Assembly: GCA_904394685.1 (NCBI GenBank)
Contig: CAJFNK010000060.1
Coordinates: 1-50,238, forward strand
DNA: 50,238 nucleotides
Direction: 5' to 3'
Source of the DNA: Candidatus Heritagella gallinarum
GTDB lineage: Bacteria; Bacillota; Clostridia; Oscillospirales; Acutalibacteraceae
Below, piece by piece: positions 24,709 to 32,928 of this stretch. A program made the translations under genes and the position numbers. Position 1 is the stretch's first letter. Every line of letters starts with the position of its first letter. The notes below the pieces were generated by a model. The model saw only the letters and a list, made by a program, of their open reading frames with translations, was not told the origin of the DNA and ran no database searches.

Positions 24709-26396
24709 AGCGCCGCATTTATTGGAGCCTTTGTTTGATATCTCTGGCCGCACTGCTTTTCAGCACTGCGGCTTCTCTTTCGTTATACTATCATTTTTAT
24801 GAGCAGCAAAGCCAGGCCGACCTTCGCCGGCAATGCAATGCACTTTCAGCCGGTGCGCTGGCCTCACAGGACCCGGTGAATTTTTTGCGGGAGTATGAGC
24901 CGGTAGACCGGGAAGTTCGCATCACCCTGCTGGATGCACAGGGAAAGGTGCTGTTTGATTCAGAGGCGGACGAGGCTTCGATGGAAAACCATAAAAACCG
25001 CCCCGAATTTCAGCAGGCGCTGGAAAACGGGAATGGCGAAGCCTCCCGTGTTTCGGATACCATTGGAATTTCCAGCTTTTACTATGCGGTTCGCTGCGGC
25101 GACGAGATGGTGCTGCGTCTGGGAAGGGACAATCAGAATATTCTGGGTGTGTTTTTGCAGATTTTCCCGCTCGATCTGCTCTCCTGTGCAGTGCTGTTTG
25201 TTGTCAGCGTGTTTATTGCCCGCATGGTAACTGCCCGGATTGTCACCCCGCTTACCAAAGCGGCAGATAACCTGGAATCCCTTCAGGAGATCGGAAGCTA
25301 TGACGAACTGGAGCCGTTTTTGCTGAAAATCCGGCGCCAAAACAGTACAATTCGCCGCCAGCTGCGGGAGCTGGCACAAGACCGGGATACCATCACCATG
25401 ATTCTCGAAAACATGCAGGAGGGGCTGGTGCTGCTGAACGAGGACAAAAAAATCCTCTCGGTCAACCGCAGTGCATTGGGATATCTGCATCCGGCAGACC
25501 GCCAGCCGGTGGGAAAGCCGATGGTGGCGCTTTCCCGGAATATGGAATTGCTGGATGCGGTGGAAGAAGCCCATCGTGGCAGCTCCGCTACCGGGATTCT
25601 GGAACAGGGAGAACGCAAGCTGCGCTATTTTGTCAATCCCGTGTTGGCCGGGCAGGCAGTAGGCGGAGTGATTCTGCTGCTGCTGGATGTTACCGAGCAG
25701 TATAAGGCGCAAAAAGAGCGGGAAGATTTTTCGGCCAATGTTTCCCATGAGCTGAAAACCCCCCTTACCACCATTTCCGGCTTTGCAGAGATGATGAAAA
25801 GCGGTATGGTGAAGGAGGAAGAAGAAATCAAGGACTTTTCTTCCATGATCTATATCGAGGCGCAGCGCCTGCTTACCCTAATCGACGACATCATCCGGCT
25901 TTCCCGCATTGAAGAAGGACGGCAGGAGCTGGAAGAACCGGTACAGCTGTTGCAGCTGGCAAAAGAAGCGGCTTCTCTCTTGGAGCAGGAAACAGAAAAG
26001 CGCAACATCACCATGGAGGTTTCGGGCGATGCGATCACGATTCCCGGAAATTCCACCATGCTGTATGAGATGATCCGTAACCTGTGTGAGAATGCGGTAA
26101 AGTATAATGTGGATGGCGGCAGAGTAGATGTAACCGTGCAGTCGCTGAACAACGGTTATGTGAAACTCACCGTAAAGGATACGGGAATCGGCATCCCGAA
26201 AAAGGATCATGAGCGGATTTTTGAGCGCTTTTACCGGGTAGACAAAAGCCGTTCCAAACAGACCGGCGGCACCGGCCTGGGGCTTTCGATCGTTAAGCAT
26301 ATCGTAGAACGCCATCATGGAGAAATCCACCTTACCAGCGAGGAAGGAAAGGGCTGCTGCATGGAAGTCCTGCTGCCCAAGTCCTTTAGAATCTAA
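24705..26396 (+). CDS. phoR: Phosphate-regulon sensor histidine kinase
   Basis: A membrane sensor kinase of 563 residues. It has an N-terminal transmembrane helix, an extracytoplasmic segment of about 130 residues, a second transmembrane helix (SCAVLFVVSVFIARMV), a HAMP-like linker, a PAS domain (about residues 230-330), a HisKA domain with phospho-His348 in FSANVSHELKTPL, and a HATPase domain with N box NLCENAVKYN, G1 DTGIGIP and G2 TGGTGLGLSIVKH. The extracytoplasmic part is longer than in E. coli PhoR and resembles the Bacillus/Clostridium type. It is the last gene of the pst-pho unit and is followed by a terminator. Confidence 0.95.
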   Translation: MKRRIYWSLCLISLAALLFSTAASLSLYYHFYEQQSQADLRRQCNALSAGALASQDPVNFLREYEPVDREVRITLLDAQGKVLFDSEADEASMENHKNRPEFQQALENGNGEASRVSDTIGISSFYYAVRCGDEMVLRLGRDNQNILGVFLQIFPLDLLSCAVLFVVSVFIARMVTARIVTPLTKAADNLESLQEIGSYDELEPFLLKIRRQNSTIRRQLRELAQDRDTITMILENMQEGLVLLNEDKKILSVNRSALGYLHPADRQPVGKPMVALSRNMELLDAVEEAHRGSSATGILEQGERKLRYFVNPVLAGQAVGGVILLLLDVTEQYKAQKEREDFSANVSHELKTPLTTISGFAEMMKSGMVKEEEEIKDFSSMIYIEAQRLLTLIDDIIRLSRIEEGRQELEEPVQLLQLAKEAASLLEQETEKRNITMEVSGDAITIPGNSTMLYEMIRNLCENAVKYNVDGGRVDVTVQSLNNGYVKLTVKDTGIGIPKKDHERIFERFYRVDKSRSKQTGGTGLGLSIVKHIVERHHGEIHLTSEEGKGCCMEVLLPKSFRI

Positions 26397-26410
26397 ATCA
26401 CCATTTTGAG

Positions 26411-26450
26411 ATACCGAAAGGCAGAAATGTTTTTCGGTATTTCTTTTTTT
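26411..26450 (+). terminator. Intrinsic terminator after phoR
   Basis: The stem ATACCGAAA/TTTCGGTAT (26411-26419 and 26432-26440) is followed by TTCTTTTTTT. Confidence 0.9.
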
Positions 26451-26455
26451 GTTCT

Positions 26456-26522
26456 AACTGTACTATTGACAATCATACAGTATAGTGGTATATTGTAACT
26501 GTAATAATACAAACCATACAGT
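26456..26522 (+). promoter_or_regulatory. Promoter with two identical GntR(YtrA)-type operators
   Basis: TTGACA (26466-26471) and TATATT (26489-26494) are spaced 17 bp. Two operators of the form AACTGTA-N13-TACAGT lie at 26456-26481 and 26497-26522, their starts 41 bp apart. One covers the -35, the other the transcription start region. Such doubled sites suit dimeric YtrA-type GntR repressors. Confidence 0.7.
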
Positions 26523-26540
26523 TTGAAAGGCGGTGAAGTC

Positions 26541-26930
26541 ATGGGGCTTTTTACACTGAATCCCACAGGAAGACAGCCGATCTATGAACAGCTGTACCAG
26601 TCTGTGGTGAAGATGGCGGCACTGGGGGTGTTTGTCGAAAACGATCAGCTTCCCTCGGTGCGGAGTGTGGCACAGGAGCTTGGAGTCAATGTGAACACCG
26701 TGCAGAAGGCGTACCAGATGCTGGAACGGGATGGTGTCATCATTTCCTATCCGGGAAAAGGGTCGTTTATCGCTCCGGGCGATACGGCTATCCAGCGCCG
26801 GCAGAAAACTGCCCGTGAAGCGCTGCTGATTGCGGCGCAGGAGGCTGCGGAATGTGGCCTTTCAGAGGAGGAGATTGTGGATTGTGCCCGTGAGGGGGCA
26901 AAACAGAAAAAAACGGGACACGGCGTTTGA
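26541..26930 (+). CDS. GntR-family (YtrA subfamily) transcriptional regulator
   Basis: A short GntR repressor of 129 residues. The N-terminal winged helix-turn-helix (GRQPIYEQLYQSVVKMAALG, LPSVRSVAQELGVNVNTVQK, GVIISYPGKGSFI) is followed by only about 50 residues of helix, the YtrA layout without a ligand-binding domain. The ATG at 26541 follows AAAGGCGGTGA. It heads an operon with an ABC ATPase and permease. In known YtrA systems, the repressor controls its own ABC transporter in response to cell-wall-active compounds. The twin operators upstream support autoregulation. Confidence 0.92.
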   Translation: MGLFTLNPTGRQPIYEQLYQSVVKMAALGVFVENDQLPSVRSVAQELGVNVNTVQKAYQMLERDGVIISYPGKGSFIAPGDTAIQRRQKTAREALLIAAQEAAECGLSEEEIVDCAREGAKQKKTGHGV

Positions 26931-26946
26931 GAAAGGTGGTTATCGT

Positions 26947-27846
26947 ATGATTGAGATACAACAGCTGGTAAAGCGGTTTGGTGCAAAGACGGCACTGGAT
27001 GGCATCAGCCTGCGGGTGGAACAAGGCTCGGTGTTTGGACTGGTAGGCTCCAATGGTGCCGGAAAGTCAACCCTTCTCCGCACCATAGCAGGTGTTTTCC
27101 GTACAGATGGAGGAAGTGTTCAGATTGACGGGCAGCCTGTTTTTGAAAACAGCCAGATGAAAAACCGGGTTTATTTTGTGCCGGATTATCCGTATTTTCT
27201 TCCCAAAGCCACGCTGGAAGAAATGGCAGTTTTCCATCGCCGGGTCTATACCCGGTGGAGCGAGGAGAGCTACCGCACCCTGTGCAAGACGTTCTCCCTT
27301 GACCCCAAGGGCAGGCTGCAAAATTTTTCCAAGGGCATGCAGCGGCAGGCGGCGCTGATTCTGGCCCTTTCCTGTCAGCCGGACTATTTGCTGCTGGATG
27401 AAATTTTTGACGGGCTCGACCCTGTGGTACGGCAGCTTTTGAAAAAGCTGTTGGCCGGGCAGGTAGATGAGCGGAAAATGACCGTGGTCATTGCTTCCCA
27501 CAACCTGCGGGAGCTGGAGGATGTTTGTGACCATGTGGGATTTTTGCATAAAGGCGGCGTGCTGATGGAGCAGGAGCTGGACAGCCTGCGTCTGGGAATC
27601 CACAAGATCCAGGCGGTATTCCGGGAACCGGTTACACCCGATCAGCTTGCAGGGCTGGATGTGGTAAGCTGGGAGGCCAGAGGCTCCCTGATCAGCATGG
27701 TGGTACGGGGCGAGGAAGACGCTGTTCGGAAACAGCTGGAAAGCTGGGAGCCGGTTTTCTGCGAGAGCCTTCCGTTAACCTTGGAAGAAGTATTTATCAG
27801 TGAAATGGAGGCGGCAGGTTATGACATCGACAACATCTTATCGTGA
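26947..27846 (+). CDS. ABC transporter ATP-binding protein (YtrB-like)
   Basis: A stand-alone ABC ATPase of 299 residues: Walker A GSNGAGKST, degenerate-looking signature FSKGMQRQ, Walker B LLLDEIFDGLDP, H-loop VIASHNLRELEDV, and a C-terminal extension of about 80 residues. The ATG at 26947 follows GAAAGGTGG. It lies between the GntR regulator and the permease; its last 26 bases overlap the permease start. It probably works with that permease in antibiotic or envelope-stress response, as in YtrABCDEF-type systems. Confidence 0.92.
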   Translation: MIEIQQLVKRFGAKTALDGISLRVEQGSVFGLVGSNGAGKSTLLRTIAGVFRTDGGSVQIDGQPVFENSQMKNRVYFVPDYPYFLPKATLEEMAVFHRRVYTRWSEESYRTLCKTFSLDPKGRLQNFSKGMQRQAALILALSCQPDYLLLDEIFDGLDPVVRQLLKKLLAGQVDERKMTVVIASHNLRELEDVCDHVGFLHKGGVLMEQELDSLRLGIHKIQAVFREPVTPDQLAGLDVVSWEARGSLISMVVRGEEDAVRKQLESWEPVFCESLPLTLEEVFISEMEAAGYDIDNILS

Positions 27847-29005
27847 TTTTTTAGGGGAATGGTGGTCTTTGTACCGTTGGAACCTGCGGCGCAGCCGGGG
27901 CATGATTCTGCTGTATCTGATGCTGTTAATTCTGGCAGGGCCGGTCATGGTCATGGCTCTTTCAAACGGAAATATATATGTGCATCAGTTGGCGGAAACT
28001 TGTTCCATCATCTCCATGCCCTTTACCATGATTTTTGTGCTGGTATTTTCCATCCAGCGGTTTGGTTATATGCACAACAAGCGCAGCGTAGACCTGTATC
28101 ACTCTATGCCGGTGCGGCGGGTTCCCATGCTGCTGGGCGCTTGGAGTGCCGCCCTTACCGGGATTGTCGTTCCGATTTTGCTGGAGATGATCTTTATCGT
28201 TCTGGCTGGCAATTATACTTGGAAAGAATCTTTTCCTACCGATTATAACGGATTTGCCTCCTTTGCCGGTCAAATGGGAATGGCGGCGGTGTGCCTGAGC
28301 TTTTGTATGCTGATGGCGGTGTGCAGCGGCAGCATTATGGATATGGTGGTTTCCATCCTGCTCACCAACTTCTTTTACCCGGCGGTGGTTCTGCTGGCAA
28401 TGGTGCTGGGTTCCTGGATTCTGCCCGGATTCAGCGGGTTTGAATCCCTGATGCTGTTTACAGCATTTGCCCCCTTCCCCGCCATGGCAGTACAGCATAT
28501 AGTCAGTCATCCAAGATGGTATATAGGGCTGGTTCCTGTGCTGGATTCTCCTGTGACTTTTTGGATTTGGTGGGGGATTCTGCTGGTTGTGATGCTGGTG
28601 GCTGGATTATGGCTGTATGCCCGGCGTAAAAGCGAAAGCGCCGAAAACGAGCTGGCCTTCCCAGCGCCCAAAATCATCCTGCGATTTCTCAGCGCTGCCG
28701 GGCTTGGCATGATGGCGGGAACGATTTTTTATCTGTTCAACGGGAACGAATCTTCGCTCTTTATCGGTTTTTTCATCTTTTCTTTTATCGCCCATGTCGT
28801 CACCGAAAGCCTGTATTCCCGTGGGTTGAAAAAGTTTTTCCGCACCCTTCCGGCCTATGGGGCAATGGCTCTGTGTATGGTGCTGCTATATCTCAGCGCT
28901 GCTACCGGGTTCTTTGGGTATGACACCCGGTTGATGCACAATCGGTTACCCTTAACGAATTGTTCTATAACTGCTCGGAGGAAGAATACAGCCTGCTGGC
29001 AATAA
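27821..29005 (+). pseudogene. ABC transporter permease, N-terminal part (frameshifted)
   Basis: The membrane half of a YtrC/D-like ABC permease. It has about nine hydrophobic segments, starting with YRWNLRRSRGMILLYLMLL and including the helix RFGYMHNKRSVDLYHSMPVRR typical of this family. ATG lies 9 bases after GGAGG inside the ATPase gene. The frame runs normally to FFGYDTR near 28929, then continues as low-quality sequence (LMHNRLPL...) to a stop at 29003-29005. The next reading frame resumes with a plausible protein (VDAQSVTLNELFYNCSEEEY). A single missing base around 28927-28932 would join both parts into one protein of about 636 residues. It is either a true frameshift mutation or a sequencing error. 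Confidence 0.8.
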
Positions 29006-29730
29006 ACAATAAGACCACCCTGTATTGCGAAAATGAAAAAATTGCTTCCCGCACGGATATGACTTTCCGTGAGCCGGAAAGCATCCAGGCAGTAGAGGAG
29101 TTTCAGACGCAGCTGGTTGCAATGAGAAAAGCAGATGGGCAGCCGTTTTATCCGATTTGCAACACGAATTGGAGAGTAAACTTTGAATATCAGACACCTT
29201 CCGGTCCCTTTGAACGTTCCATCTCCATTCCCAATAACATAGGTACAAAAGGTAAGCAAGAGTGGGAAAAGCTGATTTCGCTGGAAGAATGGAAACAGCA
29301 AACTCTCCCCGGATATCTGGACCCGAACGGCATCTCGGATATCAGCCTGCATGGGCTGATAGATGAAGAGTCCGGAGAAGAAATTTCCATATCGAACATG
29401 TCGGTTTCAGCCGAAGAAAGCAAAAAACTTTTGGAACTGATTGAAAAAGAAAGTGAAAAACTGGGATTTTGGAAGAACTTTAAGCGGAATTCCAGCAGAA
29501 ACATTTGTTTTTTGGATTTGGATGTTTCCAAGAGCTTTACTTTGACGGAAGATAGCCCCTGGTATGATCTGGCGCCGGAATATAAAGGCAAGGTTGTCAA
29601 ACAGTCGCTTGATTCAGAAGAAGTGGCTGACGTGATGATCAACGACCAGATGACAGAAACGATCAACTATCTGCTAGAGCTGGCCAAATCCAAGGGGATC
29701 AATCCCATCGTCAAGAATGAGGAGCCATGA
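28960..29730 (+). pseudogene. ABC transporter permease, C-terminal extracytoplasmic part (frameshifted)
   Basis: The second part of the broken permease, about 256 residues in frame from the TTG at 28960 and readable upstream to about 28924. It is hydrophilic, rich in Glu, Ser and Lys, with no transmembrane segment, signal peptide or ribosome binding site of its own. That fits the large C-terminal domain of YtrC-type permeases: recognisable strands such as NNKTTLYCENEKIA and EPESIQAVEEFQTQLVA, and an end in LLELAKSKGINPIVKNEEP. Without the upstream membrane part it would not be translated or exported. Its stop overlaps the next gene start by 4 bp (ATGA), so the original operon was tightly coupled. 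Confidence 0.75.
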
Positions 29731-30107
29731 AGCGGCGGGGAGTAGCGCTGGCTCTCCTGTGTGTGCTTCTGCTATGTGGATGCGCTGCCCTTCCCCAAGA
29801 GGGGGAGGAGCAGTCTGCTTCCGAAGTGCTGCGTTTGGAATCCGGATTTCATACCGTTGCTTCTCCTCCGGAGATTCGCCGGGCAGTAAAGGAGTACATT
29901 GACGAAAGCCAGATGTTTCAAAAGTGGTATGGAGAAGACCCGTTTATCCGGTATGTGTGGGGAAATTCCCAGACAGTGGGGATTTTTTGGCTTGAAAAAG
30001 GGGAAAACAGCTGGTGTGTGGAGATCAATGGCGATCTGTGGCAGCTGGAGTTGAAAAAGAGCTTGTTCAGTCCATGGCAAGTGACGGGAGTGTTCCGAAA
30101 AGCCTGA
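29727..30107 (+). CDS. Small lipoprotein of unknown function
   Basis: A 126-residue predicted lipoprotein: signal peptide MKRRGVALALLCVLLLCGC with lipobox LCGC, then a short acidic linker and a compact domain. The C-terminal motif GDLWQLELKKSLFSPWQVTGVF is echoed in the protein encoded at 49144-49521 (GDVWEIRLTKSRFGKWNATGCF), so the two seem to be related. It starts in an ATGA overlap with the broken permease and belongs to the GntR/ABC operon. A role as an accessory outside the membrane is possible but unproven. Confidence 0.8.
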   Translation: MKRRGVALALLCVLLLCGCAALPQEGEEQSASEVLRLESGFHTVASPPEIRRAVKEYIDESQMFQKWYGEDPFIRYVWGNSQTVGIFWLEKGENSWCVEINGDLWQLELKKSLFSPWQVTGVFRKA

Positions 30108-30197
30108 ATGGAAAAAACGGATGGTTCGGCGGGGGAATCATATCCCCTTGATGATATGGTATACTATGAATACCAAGTCACCAAAGGGGGAGAGAGT

Positions 30198-30836
30198 ATG
30201 GCGCTCTGGATATTGGCTTGTGTTCCGCTGATGGCGTTGGGAACCACGCTGTATTTTAGGTATCAATATCGTGGCAAAAAGCCCCTGTCGCTTTTTTGGA
30301 AGTCTTTTGCCAGCGGTATGATGGTGTTGTTGTGCGGAGCGGGGCTGGTTGCAAAGGGAACCCCCTTTTGGAGTTCGCTGCTGTTTTGGGGGTTGGCGGC
30401 CTGCTGTGTGGCGGATTGCGTGTTAGAGCTGCATTTTGTGGCGGGGATGGGGGCTTTTGGCACTGCCCATGTGTTGTTTATCGTGTGGATTGTGCAGGCG
30501 GCGATGCCGGTCTGGTACAGCATCCCAATCTGGGTAGTGCTATATGGCATAACGGCGATTCTGTATCGCCGTATTATTCCCACGCTGGGAAATAAGCTGG
30601 TTCCCTTTTTACTGTATCCGGCCGTGCTGATGGCGATGGCTTCCATGGCGTTGGTGCTGCCCGTGACCGCCGGGTGGGCGTATTGGACGGCGGCGGCAGG
30701 CGCACTGGTGTTTGCGGTTTCGGATTTGCTGGTAGCCAAAGGGGTACTGGTGGGGAACTCCCGCCGGTGTAACCACATTACCCTGGCGCTGTATAATGCA
30801 GCACTACTGGGGCTTGCGCTGGGCGGCTGGATATAA
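30198..30836 (+). CDS. YhhN family membrane protein
   Basis: A polytopic membrane protein of about 212 residues and roughly eight hydrophobic segments, matching the YhhN/TMEM86 family (lysoplasmalogenase-related in animals; bacterial role unclear). Family-like features are GMGAFGTAHVLFIVWI and the closing VSDLLVAKGVLVG ... NHITLALYNAALLG. The ATG at 30198 follows AAAGGGGGAG and begins directly with a membrane helix. The open frame extends back to the stop of the previous gene at 30108, but that part is hydrophilic and lacks a ribosome binding site. A terminator follows 30 bases after the stop. Confidence 0.75.
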   Translation: MALWILACVPLMALGTTLYFRYQYRGKKPLSLFWKSFASGMMVLLCGAGLVAKGTPFWSSLLFWGLAACCVADCVLELHFVAGMGAFGTAHVLFIVWIVQAAMPVWYSIPIWVVLYGITAILYRRIIPTLGNKLVPFLLYPAVLMAMASMALVLPVTAGWAYWTAAAGALVFAVSDLLVAKGVLVGNSRRCNHITLALYNAALLGLALGGWI

Positions 30837-30865
30837 AAGCGCAAGCGGCTTTGGAACCATTAAGA

Positions 30866-30896
30866 AAAAGGCGTCTCGTTTGAGACGCCTTTTTTA
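30866..30896. terminator. Intrinsic terminator (bidirectional)
   Basis: The stem GGCGTCTC/GAGACGCC (30870-30877 and 30882-30889) is flanked by A and T runs. It serves the YhhN gene and possibly the convergent XRE gene. Confidence 0.9.
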
Positions 30897-30903
30897 TCGT
30901 GTA

Positions 30904-31146
30904 TTATCGGATTTCGGGTTTCAGTGTATTTAATTCATCGGTATCGAAAAATTCCGCTAGCGTGATTCCAAGCCCGTCACACAGCATCTTGATGGTGAGC
31001 AGCTTGGGATTTTGGCTTCTTCCATATAAAATTGCCTTGACAGAAGAAGGCGGCAAAGCACAAAGGGTCGCCAGACGGTTGACTGTGAGATTCTGTTCCC
31101 CGCATAATTGCAAAATTCTGTTTTTCACGGCGGTTATTGTGTCCAT
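30904..31146 (-). CDS. XRE-family helix-turn-helix regulator
   Basis: An 80-residue single-domain HTH protein of the Cro/C1 type: KNRILQLCGEQNLTVNRLATLCALPPSSVKAIL is the helix-turn-helix core, followed by the KMLCDGLGITLAEFFDTDEL closing motif. The ATG at 31146 lies 7 bases after GGAGGAG; the ATG two codons earlier is too close. An inverted repeat TGTATC-N9-GATACA lies just upstream and may be its operator. Its target is unknown; it is divergent from murE. Confidence 0.85.
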   Translation of the reverse strand: MDTITAVKNRILQLCGEQNLTVNRLATLCALPPSSVKAILYGRSQNPKLLTIKMLCDGLGITLAEFFDTDELNTLKPEIR

Positions 31147-31160
31147 ATCCATTCTCCTCC

Positions 31161-31181
31161 TGTATCGTCATCTAGGATACA
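31161..31181. promoter_or_regulatory. Putative XRE operator
   Basis: A perfect inverted repeat TGTATC-N9-GATACA sits immediately upstream of the XRE ribosome binding site, where repressor binding could block the XRE transcript. Confidence 0.4.
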
Positions 31182-31319
31182 AAGCCTTCTGTTTTCATAA
31201 GGGAAGGGGTGTTCCCGATTCTTATCATAGCACCCCAAAGCTTCTTTTTCCATAAAGAAGTTCTCTGAATGGAGAAGGCGAAAACTCCATATACTGGAAA
31301 TCAGGAGCAGTAGTTGGAA

Positions 31320-31348
31320 TTGACAGAAACGCTGTAAGAGAGTATCAT
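31320..31348 (+). promoter_or_regulatory. murE-murF promoter
   Basis: TTGACA (31320-31325), 17-bp spacer and TATCAT (31343-31348), about 50 bases upstream of the murE start. Confidence 0.8.
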
Positions 31349-31403
31349 CAAAAATGAAATAGCATGTCCAGCGTTAGCTGGCATATATCAGGAGGCGAAG
31401 GAA

Positions 31404-32864
31404 ATGCGTATCGAAACCCTGTTACAAGGACTTACCATAGAATGGCCGGAGAGCCTGCCTAAGGATACCGAGATCACCGGAGTGGTGTATGATTCCCGAA
31501 AAGTAGTGCCGGGATGCCTGTTTCTGTGCTTAAAAGGGGCGCAGGTAGACGGCCACCGGTTTGCAGCGCAGGCGGCAGAGGCCGGGGCAGCTGTGATTCT
31601 GGCCGAACACCCTGTTGACTGCCCGGCGCCGGTGGTGGTGGTACCGGATACCCGGTATGCGCTGGCGGTGGTGAGCGCCGCCTGGTTTGGGCATCCGGCA
31701 AAGGAGATGAAGGTGATCGGGATTACCGGCACCAAGGGCAAGACCACGTCTTCTTTTATGATTCGTTCGATTCTCGAAGCAGCCGGACACAAAACCGGTT
31801 TGATCGGCACCATCGGCTCGGTGATCGGCGATCAGGTTACAGCTACCGCCAACACAACGCCGGAATCCTTTGAGGTGCAGCGGATTTTCCGGGAAATGGT
31901 GGATGCAGGCTGTGAATATTGTGTGATCGAAGCTTCTTCCATCGGCCTGAAAGCACACCGGGTGTCCGGGTTTACCTTTGATATCGGCCTGTTCACCAAT
32001 TTCTCACCCGACCATATCGGCGGGGACGAGCACGCCGATATGGAAGAATACCGCCAGTGCAAGAGTATGCTGTTCCGCCAGTGCCGCACCGGCGTCATCA
32101 ATATCGATGACCCCAGTTGGCAGGGCATCGTAGAAGGGCATACCTGCCAGCTGAAAACCTATGGCTTTTCGCAAGAGGCGCAGCTGCGTGCCGAAAACGA
32201 CCACCTGATCTCCCGCCCCGGCTATCTGGGCGTGGAATTTGACGTGCGGGGCGAGCTGGAATTTTCGGTGGATGTGGATATCCCCGGAAAATTCAATGCC
32301 TATAATGCGTTGGGTGCAATCGCCGTTTGCCATCAGCTGGGAATCCCGGTGGAGGCCATGAAGCGTGGATTGGATACGGTGAAAGTAAAGGGACGTGTGG
32401 AGCCGGTTCCGGTTCCCGGCGATTTCACGCTGCTGATCGATTACGCCCACAATGCCGTCAGCATGGAGAGCATCCTCGAAACGCTGCGGGAATACCATCC
32501 CGCCCGCCTGATCTGCCTGTTTGGCGCAGGCGGCAACCGCCCAAAAATCCGCCGGTATGAAATGGGTGAAGTCAGTGGCCGCATGGCAGACCTTTCGGTC
32601 ATCACAGCCGACAACTCCCGGTTTGAGGATGTGCTGGATATTCTGGCGGATATCAAAACGGGTCTGGCCAAAACCGATGGCAAGTTCATCGAGATTCCCG
32701 ACCGCCGGGAAGCCATTCGCTGGTGTCTGGAAAACGCCCGCAGCGGGGATATTGTGGTGCTGGCCGGCAAGGGGCATGAGGACTATCAGGAAATCAAGGG
32801 GGTCAAATATCCCTTTGACGAGCGGGTGGTCATTCAGGAGATTTTGAACGAGAAAAACGCATGA
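31404..32864 (+). CDS. murE: UDP-N-acetylmuramoyl-dipeptide:amino acid ligase (MurE)
   Basis: The Mur ligase that adds the third amino acid of the peptidoglycan stem peptide, 486 residues. N-terminal UDP-binding domain, central ATPase domain with GTKGKTTSS, NTTPESF and ASSIGLKAHR, and C-terminal domain. The residue that selects the amino acid lies in the DNPR motif of diaminopimelate-adding enzymes; here it reads D403-N-S-R406, keeping the Arg but with Ser for Pro. The late GKGHEDYQ motif is normal. Together with lysA in the window this favours diaminopimelate. ATG follows AGGAGG. murF is 64 bases downstream. Confidence 0.94.
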   Translation: MRIETLLQGLTIEWPESLPKDTEITGVVYDSRKVVPGCLFLCLKGAQVDGHRFAAQAAEAGAAVILAEHPVDCPAPVVVVPDTRYALAVVSAAWFGHPAKEMKVIGITGTKGKTTSSFMIRSILEAAGHKTGLIGTIGSVIGDQVTATANTTPESFEVQRIFREMVDAGCEYCVIEASSIGLKAHRVSGFTFDIGLFTNFSPDHIGGDEHADMEEYRQCKSMLFRQCRTGVINIDDPSWQGIVEGHTCQLKTYGFSQEAQLRAENDHLISRPGYLGVEFDVRGELEFSVDVDIPGKFNAYNALGAIAVCHQLGIPVEAMKRGLDTVKVKGRVEPVPVPGDFTLLIDYAHNAVSMESILETLREYHPARLICLFGAGGNRPKIRRYEMGEVSGRMADLSVITADNSRFEDVLDILADIKTGLAKTDGKFIEIPDRREAIRWCLENARSGDIVVLAGKGHEDYQEIKGVKYPFDERVVIQEILNEKNA

Positions 32865-32928
32865 CCAAAGAACGCCTGACCAGAGAGAAATGGCAGAAAA
32901 CCAAACAGGACGAAAGGACGGAAACAGG

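Noticed and set aside
30904-31152. Toxin-antitoxin pair with the small XRE protein
   Set aside because: No adjacent toxin-like gene overlaps or precedes it; the neighbours are a YhhN gene and murE.
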